In this document: positions 1-5,417 of the stretch, in pieces
How the letters are laid out: each line of letters opens with the position of its first letter
Numbering within the stretch: position 1 is the stretch's first letter
The notes under the pieces: model-generated
Seen by the model: the letters and a program-made list of their open reading frames with translations, nothing else
The model's database searches: none
What the model was told of the DNA's origin: nothing
Program-made: the position numbers and the translations under genes
Source of the DNA: RBG-13-43-22 sp040755035
GTDB lineage: Bacteria; Desulfobacterota; RBG-13-43-22
NCBI GenBank assembly: GCA_040755035.1
Contig: JBFMBU010000307.1
Coordinates: forward strand, 1 to 11,662
Length of the DNA: 11,662 nt
Direction of reading: 5' to 3'

Positions 1-646
1 CCAGCGGCCGGGCGACATGGATATCTTTGGTCCCCCTAACGGCGATGGCCTTGACCCTTTTATCACCCATCACCGCGCCCAATCCCTGGCGGCTGGCACT
101 GGACCGCCCCTGCTCAATGGAGGCGAAATAAACCCGGTTCTCTCCGGCCAAGCCGATGGCCGCCACCTGGATCTTGGAATCCTTCAGTTCCTGGCGGATG
201 AGTTCCTGAGTCTCTACGGCCCCTTTGCCCTGCAAATGAGAGGCGTCCCTTATTTCGACCTTATCATTATTGATCCAGATATAGACTAACTCAGGCGATT
301 TGCCGCGCAGAATGACCTTGTCATACCCGGCATATTTGAGTTCCGGGGCCCAAAACCCCCCCATCATGGAAAAGGCCATCAACTCGGTTTGGGGGGAGAT
401 GGTGGTCAGGATGGTCCGATTACACCCTATGGCCGGGGTGCCGCACAAAAGACCGGTGCCGAAGATCAAGAGGTTTTCCGGTGAAAAGGGTTGGGTTTCC
501 GGAGGAACCCGCTCCCACAAGAGCTTGGCATTGGTGCCTAGGCCTCCCAGATAAAGCTCTGTATCCCTGGGATCGGTCTCCACCCGCTCAATATTGCCGC
601 GGGACAGATCGATTTCCAAATTATACCCGGTCTCTGCATATCTCAT
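1..646 (-). CDS. AOR-family tungsten oxidoreductase, BamB-like, N-terminal part (truncated by window edge)
   Basis: The first 215 residues of an aldehyde:ferredoxin oxidoreductase-family protein are visible; the rest (family members are roughly 600-650 aa) lies beyond the left edge. Family hallmarks of the N-terminal tungstopterin-binding domain are present: YLGGLGTNA (32-40), CNRTILTTISPQT (75-87), GGFWAPELKYAGYDK (96-110), IGLAGENRV (164-172) and SRQGLGAVMGDK (185-196). The C-terminal cysteines that bind the 4Fe-4S cluster are not in view. From memory, the N-terminus resembles BamB, the catalytic subunit of the ATP-independent class II benzoyl-CoA reductase, more than the archaeal aldehyde oxidoreductases, notably in the INNDKVEIRDASHL stretch (125-138). 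A paralogous aldehyde oxidase is possible and no other bam gene is visible. The start is ATG at 646, with an AGAGG-like ribosome site about 8 nt upstream. Family assignment is firm; the BamB subtype is an inference. Confidence 0.88.
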   Translation of the reverse strand, partial: MRYAETGYNLEIDLSRGNIERVETDPRDTELYLGGLGTNAKLLWERVPPETQPFSPENLLIFGTGLLCGTPAIGCNRTILTTISPQTELMAFSMMGGFWAPELKYAGYDKVILRGKSPELVYIWINNDKVEIRDASHLQGKGAVETQELIRQELKDSKIQVAAIGLAGENRVYFASIEQGRSSASRQGLGAVMGDKRVKAIAVRGTKDIHVARPL

Positions 647-694
647 GATGGTGCCTCTTGGTTCATGCCTAAATCTTTATTCATATCCTTACAC

Positions 695-723
695 ATTTAG
701 GGGGTAATAAACGTTATTTAGGG
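695..723. promoter_or_regulatory. Possible operator: two ATTTAGGG repeats 21 bp apart flanking a palindrome
   Basis: Identical octamers ATTTAGGG lie at 695-702 and 716-723, exactly 21 bp apart, about two helical turns. Between them is an AATAA-ACG-TTATT inverted repeat (706-718). The site is 50-77 bp upstream of the AOR-family start codon, where a regulator could bind. No known factor is recognised, and an AT-rich chance match is possible. Confidence 0.3.
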
Positions 724-725
724 TT

Positions 726-794
726 CAGGGTTCCAGGGGCCCAGGTTTCAAGTGAAAGGCCTTGAAGGAAAACCCTTTGAAGCCTGGAACCCTG
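726..794. repeat. Long inverted repeat, 12-bp perfect arms
   Basis: CAGGGTTCCAGG (726-737) and its exact reverse complement CCTGGAACCCTG (783-794) enclose a 45-nt loop. The loop has further imperfect complementarity (TTTCAAG near 746 against CTTTGAA near 775). Transcribed from the GNAT side it could fold into a long imperfect hairpin, but there is no T tract. It may be a REP-like element or a cruciform rather than an intrinsic terminator. Confidence 0.5.
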
Positions 795-882
795 GAATCC
801 TAATATTGAAATAAATCCTCTCGCCTTTCTGAAGGACACTATTCTGAGAAAAGGTTTTCCCTGAACGCTGAACGACGAACGT

Positions 883-1356
883 TCATTCACTTTTCTCCTC
901 CCCGTCCACCTTTTTAAATAAATTAATAAAATCGCTTCGGTCAAAGCCGATGGATTTGAAAAATGACAGCAAGTCCACCGAATCCCAGCGGACCGAAGTA
1001 TAAATTTCAAATATTTTTTGTTTCCGATAGACCTTAAAAAGATGGACAGCCAAATTCCGCCCGATACCCTGTCCCATGTAACGGGGATGAATTCCAAAAT
1101 TTTCTATCCACCCCCCTTGATCAAGGCCGAAGCTGTTGGTCAGGACTTCACTGATAATATACCCCACCACTATTCCTTTCCTCAGGGCAACCAGGCTGAT
1201 ACTGCTTTCTTTCTGGATATGGGCCTTTAAAAACGCCCTCTTTTGCGAGCCTATCTTACTCTTAGTGATGGTTTCCTGTATCTCCACCACTTGAGCCAGG
1301 TCCTTTATTCGCATCTTCCTGATTTGGATGGCTTCCGGCGTTCTCTGCGTTTTCAT
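883..1356 (-). CDS. GNAT-family N-acetyltransferase, 157 aa
   Basis: Predicted acyl-CoA-dependent N-acetyltransferase; the acceptor is unknown. The acetyl-CoA pyrophosphate-binding motif A is clear: FGIHPRYMGQGIGRNL (87-102), fitting R/Q-x-x-G-x-G/A with R92, G95 and G97. The N-terminal part (IQIRKMRIKDLAQVVEIQE, about 10-28) fits the first strand and helix of the fold. The C-terminal FFKSIGF (132-138) matches the usual 'FYxxxGF' end motif. I chose ATG at 1356 rather than a TTG one codon upstream because AAGGA (1364-1368) sits 7 nt before it. The start overlaps the stop of the upstream DUF2080-like gene by one base (TGATG), implying translational coupling. Family knowledge: GNAT enzymes can be ribosomal-protein acetylases, small-molecule acetylases, or TacT/AtaT-type toxins that acetylate charged tRNA. 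The paired small DNA-binding-like gene raises the toxin option, which is inference only. Confidence 0.85.
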   Translation of the reverse strand: MKTQRTPEAIQIRKMRIKDLAQVVEIQETITKSKIGSQKRAFLKAHIQKESSISLVALRKGIVVGYIISEVLTNSFGLDQGGWIENFGIHPRYMGQGIGRNLAVHLFKVYRKQKIFEIYTSVRWDSVDLLSFFKSIGFDRSDFINLFKKVDGEEKSE

Positions 1357-1559
1357 CAATCGATCCTTATGATTTTAACGTGTTTACCCACCCACTCGGG
1401 AGGCAGATACACCCGTCCGCTGTTCCCGCTTTGCTTGACCTCTTTTTCGATCATTTCCTCCCCAAAAACCTCAAACTTGGCCTTGGGGGCATTGAACAAT
1501 CCCTCTCCGGCCGAATTGGAGAAACTAATTGCATTATTATTTCTTTTTTGTGCGGCCAT
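1356..1559 (-). CDS. DUF2080/AbrB-like small protein, 67 aa
   Basis: Small protein with a swapped-hairpin-like C-terminal half. EKEVKQSGNSGRVYLPPEW (38-56) followed by VGKHVKII (57-64) matches the pattern of AbrB/MazE-type domains and especially the DUF2080 family, often annotated as transposon-encoded or transposase-associated in archaea and some bacteria. The N-terminal 30 residues are Asn/Ser/Ala-rich and probably disordered. ATG at 1559 is preceded by AGGGA with 6-nt spacing; a shorter form from the Met at residue 36 is conceivable. It is first in a two-gene unit with the GNAT gene, overlapping it by one base. Likely role (inference): a DNA-binding autoregulator, perhaps controlling or neutralising the GNAT partner. 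No transposase is nearby, so the 'transposon' label does not help here. Confidence 0.7.
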   Translation of the reverse strand: MAAQKRNNNAISFSNSAGEGLFNAPKAKFEVFGEEMIEKEVKQSGNSGRVYLPPEWVGKHVKIIRID

Positions 1560-1600
1560 ATCGGGTCCCTGTTTTCCCCAAAGGTTATAATGGCTATAAA

Positions 1601-1620
1601 TTAACTATATTTTAACTATA
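1601..1620. promoter_or_regulatory. Helically phased direct repeats, likely operator for the DUF2080-GNAT unit
   Basis: TTAACTATA occurs at 1601-1609 and again at 1612-1620, an 11-bp period that puts both copies on the same DNA face. A related CTATAA lies at 1594-1599. The repeats begin just downstream of the -10 box (1626-1631) and cover the expected transcription start near 1619, so a bound protein would block initiation. The first gene product is a predicted AbrB-like DNA binder, making autorepression a reasonable inference. Confidence 0.45.
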
Positions 1621-1625
1621 AAGTG

Positions 1626-1653
1626 ATTATAATTGAGCCGCCTCCATTGTCAA
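1626..1653 (-). promoter_or_regulatory. Sigma-70 promoter for the DUF2080-GNAT unit
   Basis: On the minus strand TTGACA (1653-1648) and TATAAT (1631-1626) are separated by 16 bp. Both hexamers match the consensus perfectly. The predicted start is about 60 nt upstream of the ATG at 1559. Confidence 0.8.
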
Positions 1654-1806
1654 GGGGAAAAAAGGATTCACCCATAAATGTAATAATGAAGGCAGAAATG
1701 ATATCCCTTCGGAATAAGGTATGGTTTGAGTTTTACCACAAACTACTTCATTTTCCATCTGGAAATTCAAATTTCAGAAAGCGGCCTTTTCAGATTATTA
1801 CCGGGC

Positions 1807-1835
1807 TTGACAACGTTGCCGATTCCTCATAAACT
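1807..1835 (+). promoter_or_regulatory. Sigma-70 promoter for algH
   Basis: TTGACA (1807-1812) and TAAACT (1830-1835) are 17 bp apart. The -35 is perfect and the -10 matches four of six. The predicted start near 1842 leaves a leader of about 20 nt that includes the GGAG ribosome site. Confidence 0.6.
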
Positions 1836-1860
1836 ATTCGAAACTTAAGGCGGAGATTTT

Positions 1861-2436
1861 ATGAACTGGAAAAAGGAAACCGGGATTTCCCTCAAAGGTC
1901 AATTTCTCATCGCCATGCCCAGCTTGCTGGACCCCAATTTTTTTCAATCGGTGACCTGTATCTGTGAACATACCCTTGAAGGAGCCTTGGGGTTGGTAAT
2001 TAACCGGATCCTGCCGGAATTGTCGGTAAAAATGGTCTTTAATGAGCTGGGATTGGATCCGATACCGGAATTGGACGGGACACCGGTTTATCTGGGGGGA
2101 CCGGTCCACAAGGGACAAGTCTTTGTTCTTCACCGCCCCCCTTTAGAGTGGGAGAGTTTTCATGCGGTTACCCCTTCCTTGGCCTTGAGTAATTCCAAGT
2201 ACATCTTGACTGCCCTGGCCCGCGGGAAAGGACCGGCATCATTTATCCTCGCTTTGGGGTGCGCCGGATGGGGTCCCGGACAGTTGGAATCAGAGATCAT
2301 GGCCAATGCCTGGTTGACCAGCTCGGTCAACGAAACCATCCTTTTCAACACCCCGCCGGAAAAACGTTGGGAGCAGGCTGCCAGGCTTCTCGGCATCGAC
2401 ATCAGCCTCCTGGGTGATACCGTCGGGCATGCCTGA
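1861..2436 (+). CDS. algH: YqgE/AlgH family protein (UPF0301), 191 aa
   Basis: Typical full-length member of the AlgH/YqgE family. Visible signatures are KGQFLIAMPSLLDPNF (12-27), EGALGLVINR (40-49), YLGGPV (77-82) and LGCAGWGPGQLESE (132-145), the last being the family's most conserved block. The biochemical role of the family is not settled; the name comes from an effect on alginate regulation in Pseudomonas. It is predicted cytoplasmic, with no signal peptide or membrane segment. The ATG is preceded by AAGGCGGAG at good spacing, and a promoter lies at 1807-1835. The next gene in the same direction starts 141 nt downstream across a repeat-rich gap, so cotranscription is possible but uncertain. 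Confidence 0.93.
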   Translation: MNWKKETGISLKGQFLIAMPSLLDPNFFQSVTCICEHTLEGALGLVINRILPELSVKMVFNELGLDPIPELDGTPVYLGGPVHKGQVFVLHRPPLEWESFHAVTPSLALSNSKYILTALARGKGPASFILALGCAGWGPGQLESEIMANAWLTSSVNETILFNTPPEKRWEQAARLLGIDISLLGDTVGHA

Positions 2437-2460
2437 AAAACAGTCAGATAAAACAAATTG

Positions 2461-2540
2461 CCGGTTACGGGGTGCGGATAACGGGTTGCGGGTTGCGTTT
2501 TACGGGTCTTCGAGGTACGAGATACGAACCACGAGATACA
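2461..2540. repeat. Degenerate short-repeat island between algH and the 167-aa gene
   Basis: The gap is built from short reiterated words. GGGTTGC is tandemly duplicated at 2483-2489 and 2490-2496, inside a run of CGGGTTNCG-like words from about 2461. ACGAGATAC occurs at 2517-2525 and 2531-2539 (14-bp period). There is no hairpin-plus-T-tract terminator. The texture resembles the islands at about 718-890 and 6460-6612. Confidence 0.5.
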
Positions 2541-2577
2541 TTGCTTTCAGAGGAAGTAAACGATCGTCGAGGAAATA

Positions 2578-3081
2578 ATGGCTGAGATCAAAAGCACCCT
2601 GGATCTAATCATGGAAAAAACCAAAGGGTTATCCATGACCCCCCGGGAAAAAGAAGCGTTGAGGCAGGAGGAATGGTTGAAAAAAGCCAGGGGGTTGATT
2701 CAAAAATTCCTTGATGGATGGATGGACCTGGACAAGGTCAAAGAAGAAATCCTCCTTAAAGAGACACCTCCGGAATGGGAAGGGCTGATAAAAAAAGAAG
2801 TACTCGCCGGCCTCGCCCCGGAAACGGACAACGGTAAGCGCCTTGAATTGCTGCGGGATCTTTTACAAATCCCTGCCGAACCCTATCTGAAGGTTTTTGA
2901 AGACTTCAACCGCAGGATGGAGCAGGAAAAGCAGCGGCAGGAAACCTTACTGAGACAGGGTCTGGCCGCCCAGGGCATATCCGGTTCTGCTGTCCAGCCC
3001 AACCTGGAAACGGCCCCTTCCTGGAAGGAGCATTACGATCGTGAATGGCAAAGCTGCAAAAAAGCCCTGACCGCCCTTTAA
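2578..3081 (+). CDS. Unrecognised charged helical protein, 167 aa
   Basis: I do not recognise a named family, though the N-terminal style (MAEIKSTLDLIMEKTKGLS) recalls conserved hypothetical proteins of Desulfobacterota. Residues 1-130 are rich in Lys, Glu, Leu and Arg with helical heptad-like spacing, for example LIQKFLDGWMDLDKVKEEI (40-58) and FNRRMEQEKQRQETLLRQG (110-128). The C-terminus is a Gly/Ser/Pro linker (about 133-148) followed by a short amphipathic end. There is no signal peptide, membrane segment, metal motif or recognised nucleotide-binding motif. A GAGGAA ribosome site precedes the ATG at about 5 nt. It lies downstream of algH in the same direction and converges on the hydrolase gene at 3119. 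It may be a cytoplasmic scaffold or partner protein, but nothing in the sequence fixes a function. Confidence 0.75.
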   Translation: MAEIKSTLDLIMEKTKGLSMTPREKEALRQEEWLKKARGLIQKFLDGWMDLDKVKEEILLKETPPEWEGLIKKEVLAGLAPETDNGKRLELLRDLLQIPAEPYLKVFEDFNRRMEQEKQRQETLLRQGLAAQGISGSAVQPNLETAPSWKEHYDREWQSCKKALTAL

Positions 3082-3085
3082 ACCG

Positions 3086-3118
3086 TTCGCTTCCGGAGAG
3101 GCCTTTTCCGGAAACGAA
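3086..3118. terminator. Bidirectional hairpin filling the gap between convergent genes
   Basis: TTCGCTTCCGGA (3086-3097) pairs with TCCGGAAACGAA (3107-3118): twelve positions with one mismatch (a G-U wobble on the minus-strand RNA) and a 9-nt loop. It lies between the stop codons of the 167-aa gene (ends 3081) and the hydrolase gene (ends 3119). There is no strong T tract on either side, so it would be a weak or Rho-assisted terminator, or an mRNA 3'-end stabiliser. Confidence 0.6.
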
Positions 3119-3772
3119 TCAGACATAATCAAACCAATACTCCTCAACCATCTTGAAATTGGCCTCTACGGCCTTCTTCCCTTTGACTACTTCACCGTGC
3201 CCGCTTAAAAGGTATTCCACATCCAAGCCGGCCATCCGTCGAATGCTCTCTTTTAAGAGTTCTCCGTCGCCGCCGGGCAAATCGGTCCGTCCGAGGCCTT
3301 GATCGAAAATCACGTCCCCGGTGAATAGGGCCTTGCCCTCCGGCCAATAAAGACATATGGAACCCGGTGAGTGGCCGGGGGTCAGAAAAATTTGAAAAGT
3401 CAAATCCCCCACCTGTAATTCCCCCTCTTGCAGAAAGAAATCAGGTTCCAGAAAGTTGCCGTTCCCTGCGCCATATCGGCCTAACCACTTTTTGCTGAAT
3501 CCGTATTCGACTTTACCCAGGGCCATAAGGGTAGATTTTCGGAACAAACTCACGGCTTCCAGATGGTCCGGATGGGCATGGGTGATCAAGGTCAGGTCTA
3601 TTTGTTCCGGGGAGAGATTCAAATCACCAAGGCCCATGCGGACATGCTGGAAGAGATGGGCATGGCCGGGATCAATCAGGATGGTTTTCGATCCCCGGAT
3701 CAAATAGGTATTACCATTATTAGCCTGGGGACTGCGCCAGATAAAGGCCTGAAGCTTTTCAGTGATTTTCAT
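3119..3772 (-). CDS. Metallo-beta-lactamase-fold hydrolase, glyoxalase II-like, 217 aa
   Basis: Predicted cytoplasmic binuclear metal hydrolase. The full metal-ligand set is visible: H65, H67, D69 and H70 in THAHPDH (64-70), H134 in TPGHSPGS (131-138), D153 in FTGDVIF (150-156) and H192 in SGHGE (190-194). The N-terminal strand pair NTYLIRGSKTILIDPG (21-36) is typical of glyoxalase II-like members, as is the GRTDLPGGD segment (161-169). The substrate cannot be read from sequence; candidates are thioesters or other hydrolysable esters. The ATG at 3772 follows the stop of the upstream gene by 12 nt, with GGGTG as a possible ribosome site, so it is the last gene of the rfbA-rfbB-rfbD operon. A link to sugar nucleotides is not a known role of the family. 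Confidence 0.9.
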   Translation of the reverse strand: MKITEKLQAFIWRSPQANNGNTYLIRGSKTILIDPGHAHLFQHVRMGLGDLNLSPEQIDLTLITHAHPDHLEAVSLFRKSTLMALGKVEYGFSKKWLGRYGAGNGNFLEPDFFLQEGELQVGDLTFQIFLTPGHSPGSICLYWPEGKALFTGDVIFDQGLGRTDLPGGDGELLKESIRRMAGLDVEYLLSGHGEVVKGKKAVEANFKMVEEYWFDYV

Positions 3773-3784
3773 TAAGGGTGCACC

Positions 3785-4582
3785 CTATTGGAACAATTCC
3801 AATTGTTCCTGGGAGGATTTTCTTTTTTTCCTCTTCCCGGACGGTACTGTGAGGGACGGAGCAAGGTCCTGGATCTCCTGGGCTGGTTGCGGATCCTTTT
3901 CCACTGTTTTGATTCCTTTTTCTTCCTTTGTCCCCTCTCTTTTCCCTCCTTCCCCCACTACGTTTATAGGGGGTGGGGGCGGTTCCTCAGCAGAAAGCGG
4001 GGCGGGGATTTCTACTCTTCTTCCTTCCTGAAAAAGGGTCTCCAGGGTTTGTACCCGTACCCTGATTTTTTCCAGACCGGAGGACGCGGCCAAGTGCATC
4101 TCCGGTTCCAGCGTCTTGAAAACGGCTTCCGCAGCAAAAACCCATTCCGGCAATAACCTAAGCCCTTTTGGCCATAGGCGGCGATGGTCCAGAGGATAAA
4201 GAATTTCTGTCCATTTCTTTTCGCCGCCTCCTTGTTCAACCTGATATAGTTTTCCCTCGGCTTTGAAATTCAATGGTCTTTTAAAAATGGATCGATTTTC
4301 CCCTCGAAATATCCGGACATATAAAGGTTGGGACAGATAACATTGAAGGAGTCGAATCCCCAGAGCAATAAGCTCTTTTTCAGGTAGGAAAGCCAGTTGC
4401 TTTTTTACCCCTCCTTCTCCAATCAAAAGGAAAAGTTCCAACCATAAAGCCAAACGAAGCGAGGTTGGAAAACCCGGTCGGAAAGGGATGCCTTTTTCAA
4501 AACCGGACAGGCTTGAGGCCGGATCTGAAAAAAGATCAGACCATTCTTTTAGAGACCAATCCCGGGAAATAGGCTCAATCAT
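3785..4582 (-). CDS. Unrecognised 265-aa protein with disordered basic tail ending in QLELF
   Basis: I recognise no family. Residues 1-185 look globular: a hydrophobic segment LRLALWLELFLLIG (42-55) that reads as an amphipathic or buried helix rather than a confident membrane span, then mixed strands and helices, for example RIFRGENRSIFKRPLNF (90-106). Residues 190-247 are Pro/Glu/Gly-rich and probably disordered, including PPPPP (201-205). The end carries a basic cluster KRKKRK (250-255) and then QLELF (260-264), one residue from the C-terminus. QLELF fits the bacterial sliding-clamp-binding pentapeptide consensus QL(S/D)LF in all but its variable third position. The start overlaps the end of rfbD by 8 nt (ATGATTGA), implying translational coupling, although the ribosome site is weak. 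Clamp binding is inference. Confidence 0.72.
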   Translation of the reverse strand: MIEPISRDWSLKEWSDLFSDPASSLSGFEKGIPFRPGFPTSLRLALWLELFLLIGEGGVKKQLAFLPEKELIALGIRLLQCYLSQPLYVRIFRGENRSIFKRPLNFKAEGKLYQVEQGGGEKKWTEILYPLDHRRLWPKGLRLLPEWVFAAEAVFKTLEPEMHLAASSGLEKIRVRVQTLETLFQEGRRVEIPAPLSAEEPPPPPINVVGEGGKREGTKEEKGIKTVEKDPQPAQEIQDLAPSLTVPSGKRKKRKSSQEQLELFQ

Positions 4583-5417
4583 TTAAAAAACGTTCCAAGG
4601 CCTCTTGAAAATGAAGGGGTTCATACCCTGTTGCCATAGTAAGGTAGCGTGTGTCCAGCACCGAGTAGGATGGTCTGGGGGCCGGACGGTTCAATTCGCG
4701 GCAATAGAGGGGGATAATTTCCTGCTCCAAGCCTTTAATCTTAAATACGGCTTGGGCAAAATCATACCAGCTGACCCCCCCTTCGGTCCGATCGCTTACA
4801 TGATAAACCCCGAAATTACCAGAATCGATGATCCGAAGTAAGCCCTGTGATAAATTAACACTCCAGGTGGGGGACATCATCTGATCGCAGACGATCGACA
4901 AAGGATTCCCTTCCCCGGCCTTCTCTAAAATCGTCCGGACAAAATTATTCCCGTGTTTTCCGTAAAGGGAACTGGTGCGGACGATATAGAATCGGTTCAA
5001 GAGCTTCTCAACCAAAAATTCCGCAGCCAGCTTGGACGCCCCATAGACATTGAGAGGCTGGGGAAGGTCCCAGGGCAGATAGGGGCTGCGTTTTTGGCCA
5101 TCGAAGATGTAATCGGTACTGATTTGGCAAAGCACAATCTTAAAAAGATCGCAGGCCAAGGCCAGATGGTGGACCCCCAGGGTATTGGCCCGAAAAACCG
5201 CTTCCCATTCGCCTTCGGCCTGATCCACAGCCGTATAACCGGCGCAGTTGATCAGCACCTCAGGGGCGATGTTTTCAAGAGTTCGAAAGACCGCTTCTTT
5301 TCCGGTGATATCCAGTTCCCCAATGGTAAAAGGAACTACCTCGTGGCCGGCGGCTTGAAGGATCGGCACCAGATCAAGGGAAAGCAGACCGGGATATCCG
5401 GTGACGATGATCCTCAT
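4575..5417 (-). CDS. rfbD: dTDP-4-dehydrorhamnose reductase, 280 aa
   Basis: NAD(P)H-dependent short-chain dehydrogenase that performs the last step of dTDP-L-rhamnose synthesis, reducing the 4-keto group. The family layout is clear: N-terminal Rossmann motif MRIIVTGYPGLLS (1-13), INCAGYTAVDQAE (56-68), ISTDYIFDG (99-107), catalytic YGASK with Y125 and K129, RTSSLYGKHGNNFV (147-160), and the substrate-domain end RPAPRPSYSVLD (244-255). The third glycine of the usual GxxGxxG is Ser13. The ATG at 5417 overlaps the rfbB stop by 4 nt (ATGA) with GGAG 7 nt upstream; a longer in-frame reading into rfbB is not credible. Length matches the family (about 280-300 aa). Because rfbC is not in the window, a related dTDP-4-keto sugar reductase is an alternative. 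Confidence 0.9.
   Translation of the reverse strand: MRIIVTGYPGLLSLDLVPILQAAGHEVVPFTIGELDITGKEAVFRTLENIAPEVLINCAGYTAVDQAEGEWEAVFRANTLGVHHLALACDLFKIVLCQISTDYIFDGQKRSPYLPWDLPQPLNVYGASKLAAEFLVEKLLNRFYIVRTSSLYGKHGNNFVRTILEKAGEGNPLSIVCDQMMSPTWSVNLSQGLLRIIDSGNFGVYHVSDRTEGGVSWYDFAQAVFKIKGLEQEIIPLYCRELNRPAPRPSYSVLDTRYLTMATGYEPLHFQEALERFLND

Larger units (their letters stand above)
647..882. other. Intergenic region upstream of the AOR-family gene
   Basis: No convincing gene is present. The stretch lies between the end of the GNAT gene and the start of the AOR-family gene, both on the minus strand, so it should hold the AOR promoter and any GNAT terminator. I see no good -35/-10 pair and no hairpin followed by a T tract. 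It contains phased ATTTAGGG repeats (695-723), a long inverted repeat (726-794), and a GTTC/GAAC-rich stretch (about 860-886, including the palindrome GAACGTTC). Confidence 0.6.
1560..1860. other. AT-rich divergent intergenic region with promoters in both directions
   Basis: This 301-base gap separates the minus-strand DUF2080-GNAT unit from the plus-strand algH. It holds a consensus promoter facing left (1626-1653) with phased repeats at its predicted start (1601-1620), and a promoter facing right (1807-1835). A small perfect palindrome, GAAATT-CA-AATTTC (1762-1775), lies about 32 bp upstream of the rightward -35 box. No RNA gene or credible protein is seen. Confidence 0.7.

Noticed and set aside
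714..1097. 127-codon minus-strand ORF overlapping the GNAT end
   Set aside because: It overlaps the GNAT C-terminal half in another frame and continues into the inverted repeat; no family pattern is seen.
1623..1832. 69-codon plus-strand ORF in the divergent intergenic region
   Set aside because: It has no ribosome site, starts inside the leftward promoter and runs through the algH promoter.
2461..2540. CRISPR-like or tandem repeat array
   Set aside because: The repeated units are only 7-9 bases, occur twice, and there are no spacers of regular length.
3776..3785. Palindrome GGGTGCACCC before the hydrolase start as an operator
   Set aside because: Ten bases within an operon overlap region, better explained by a stop codon and ribosome-site context; nothing supports regulation.
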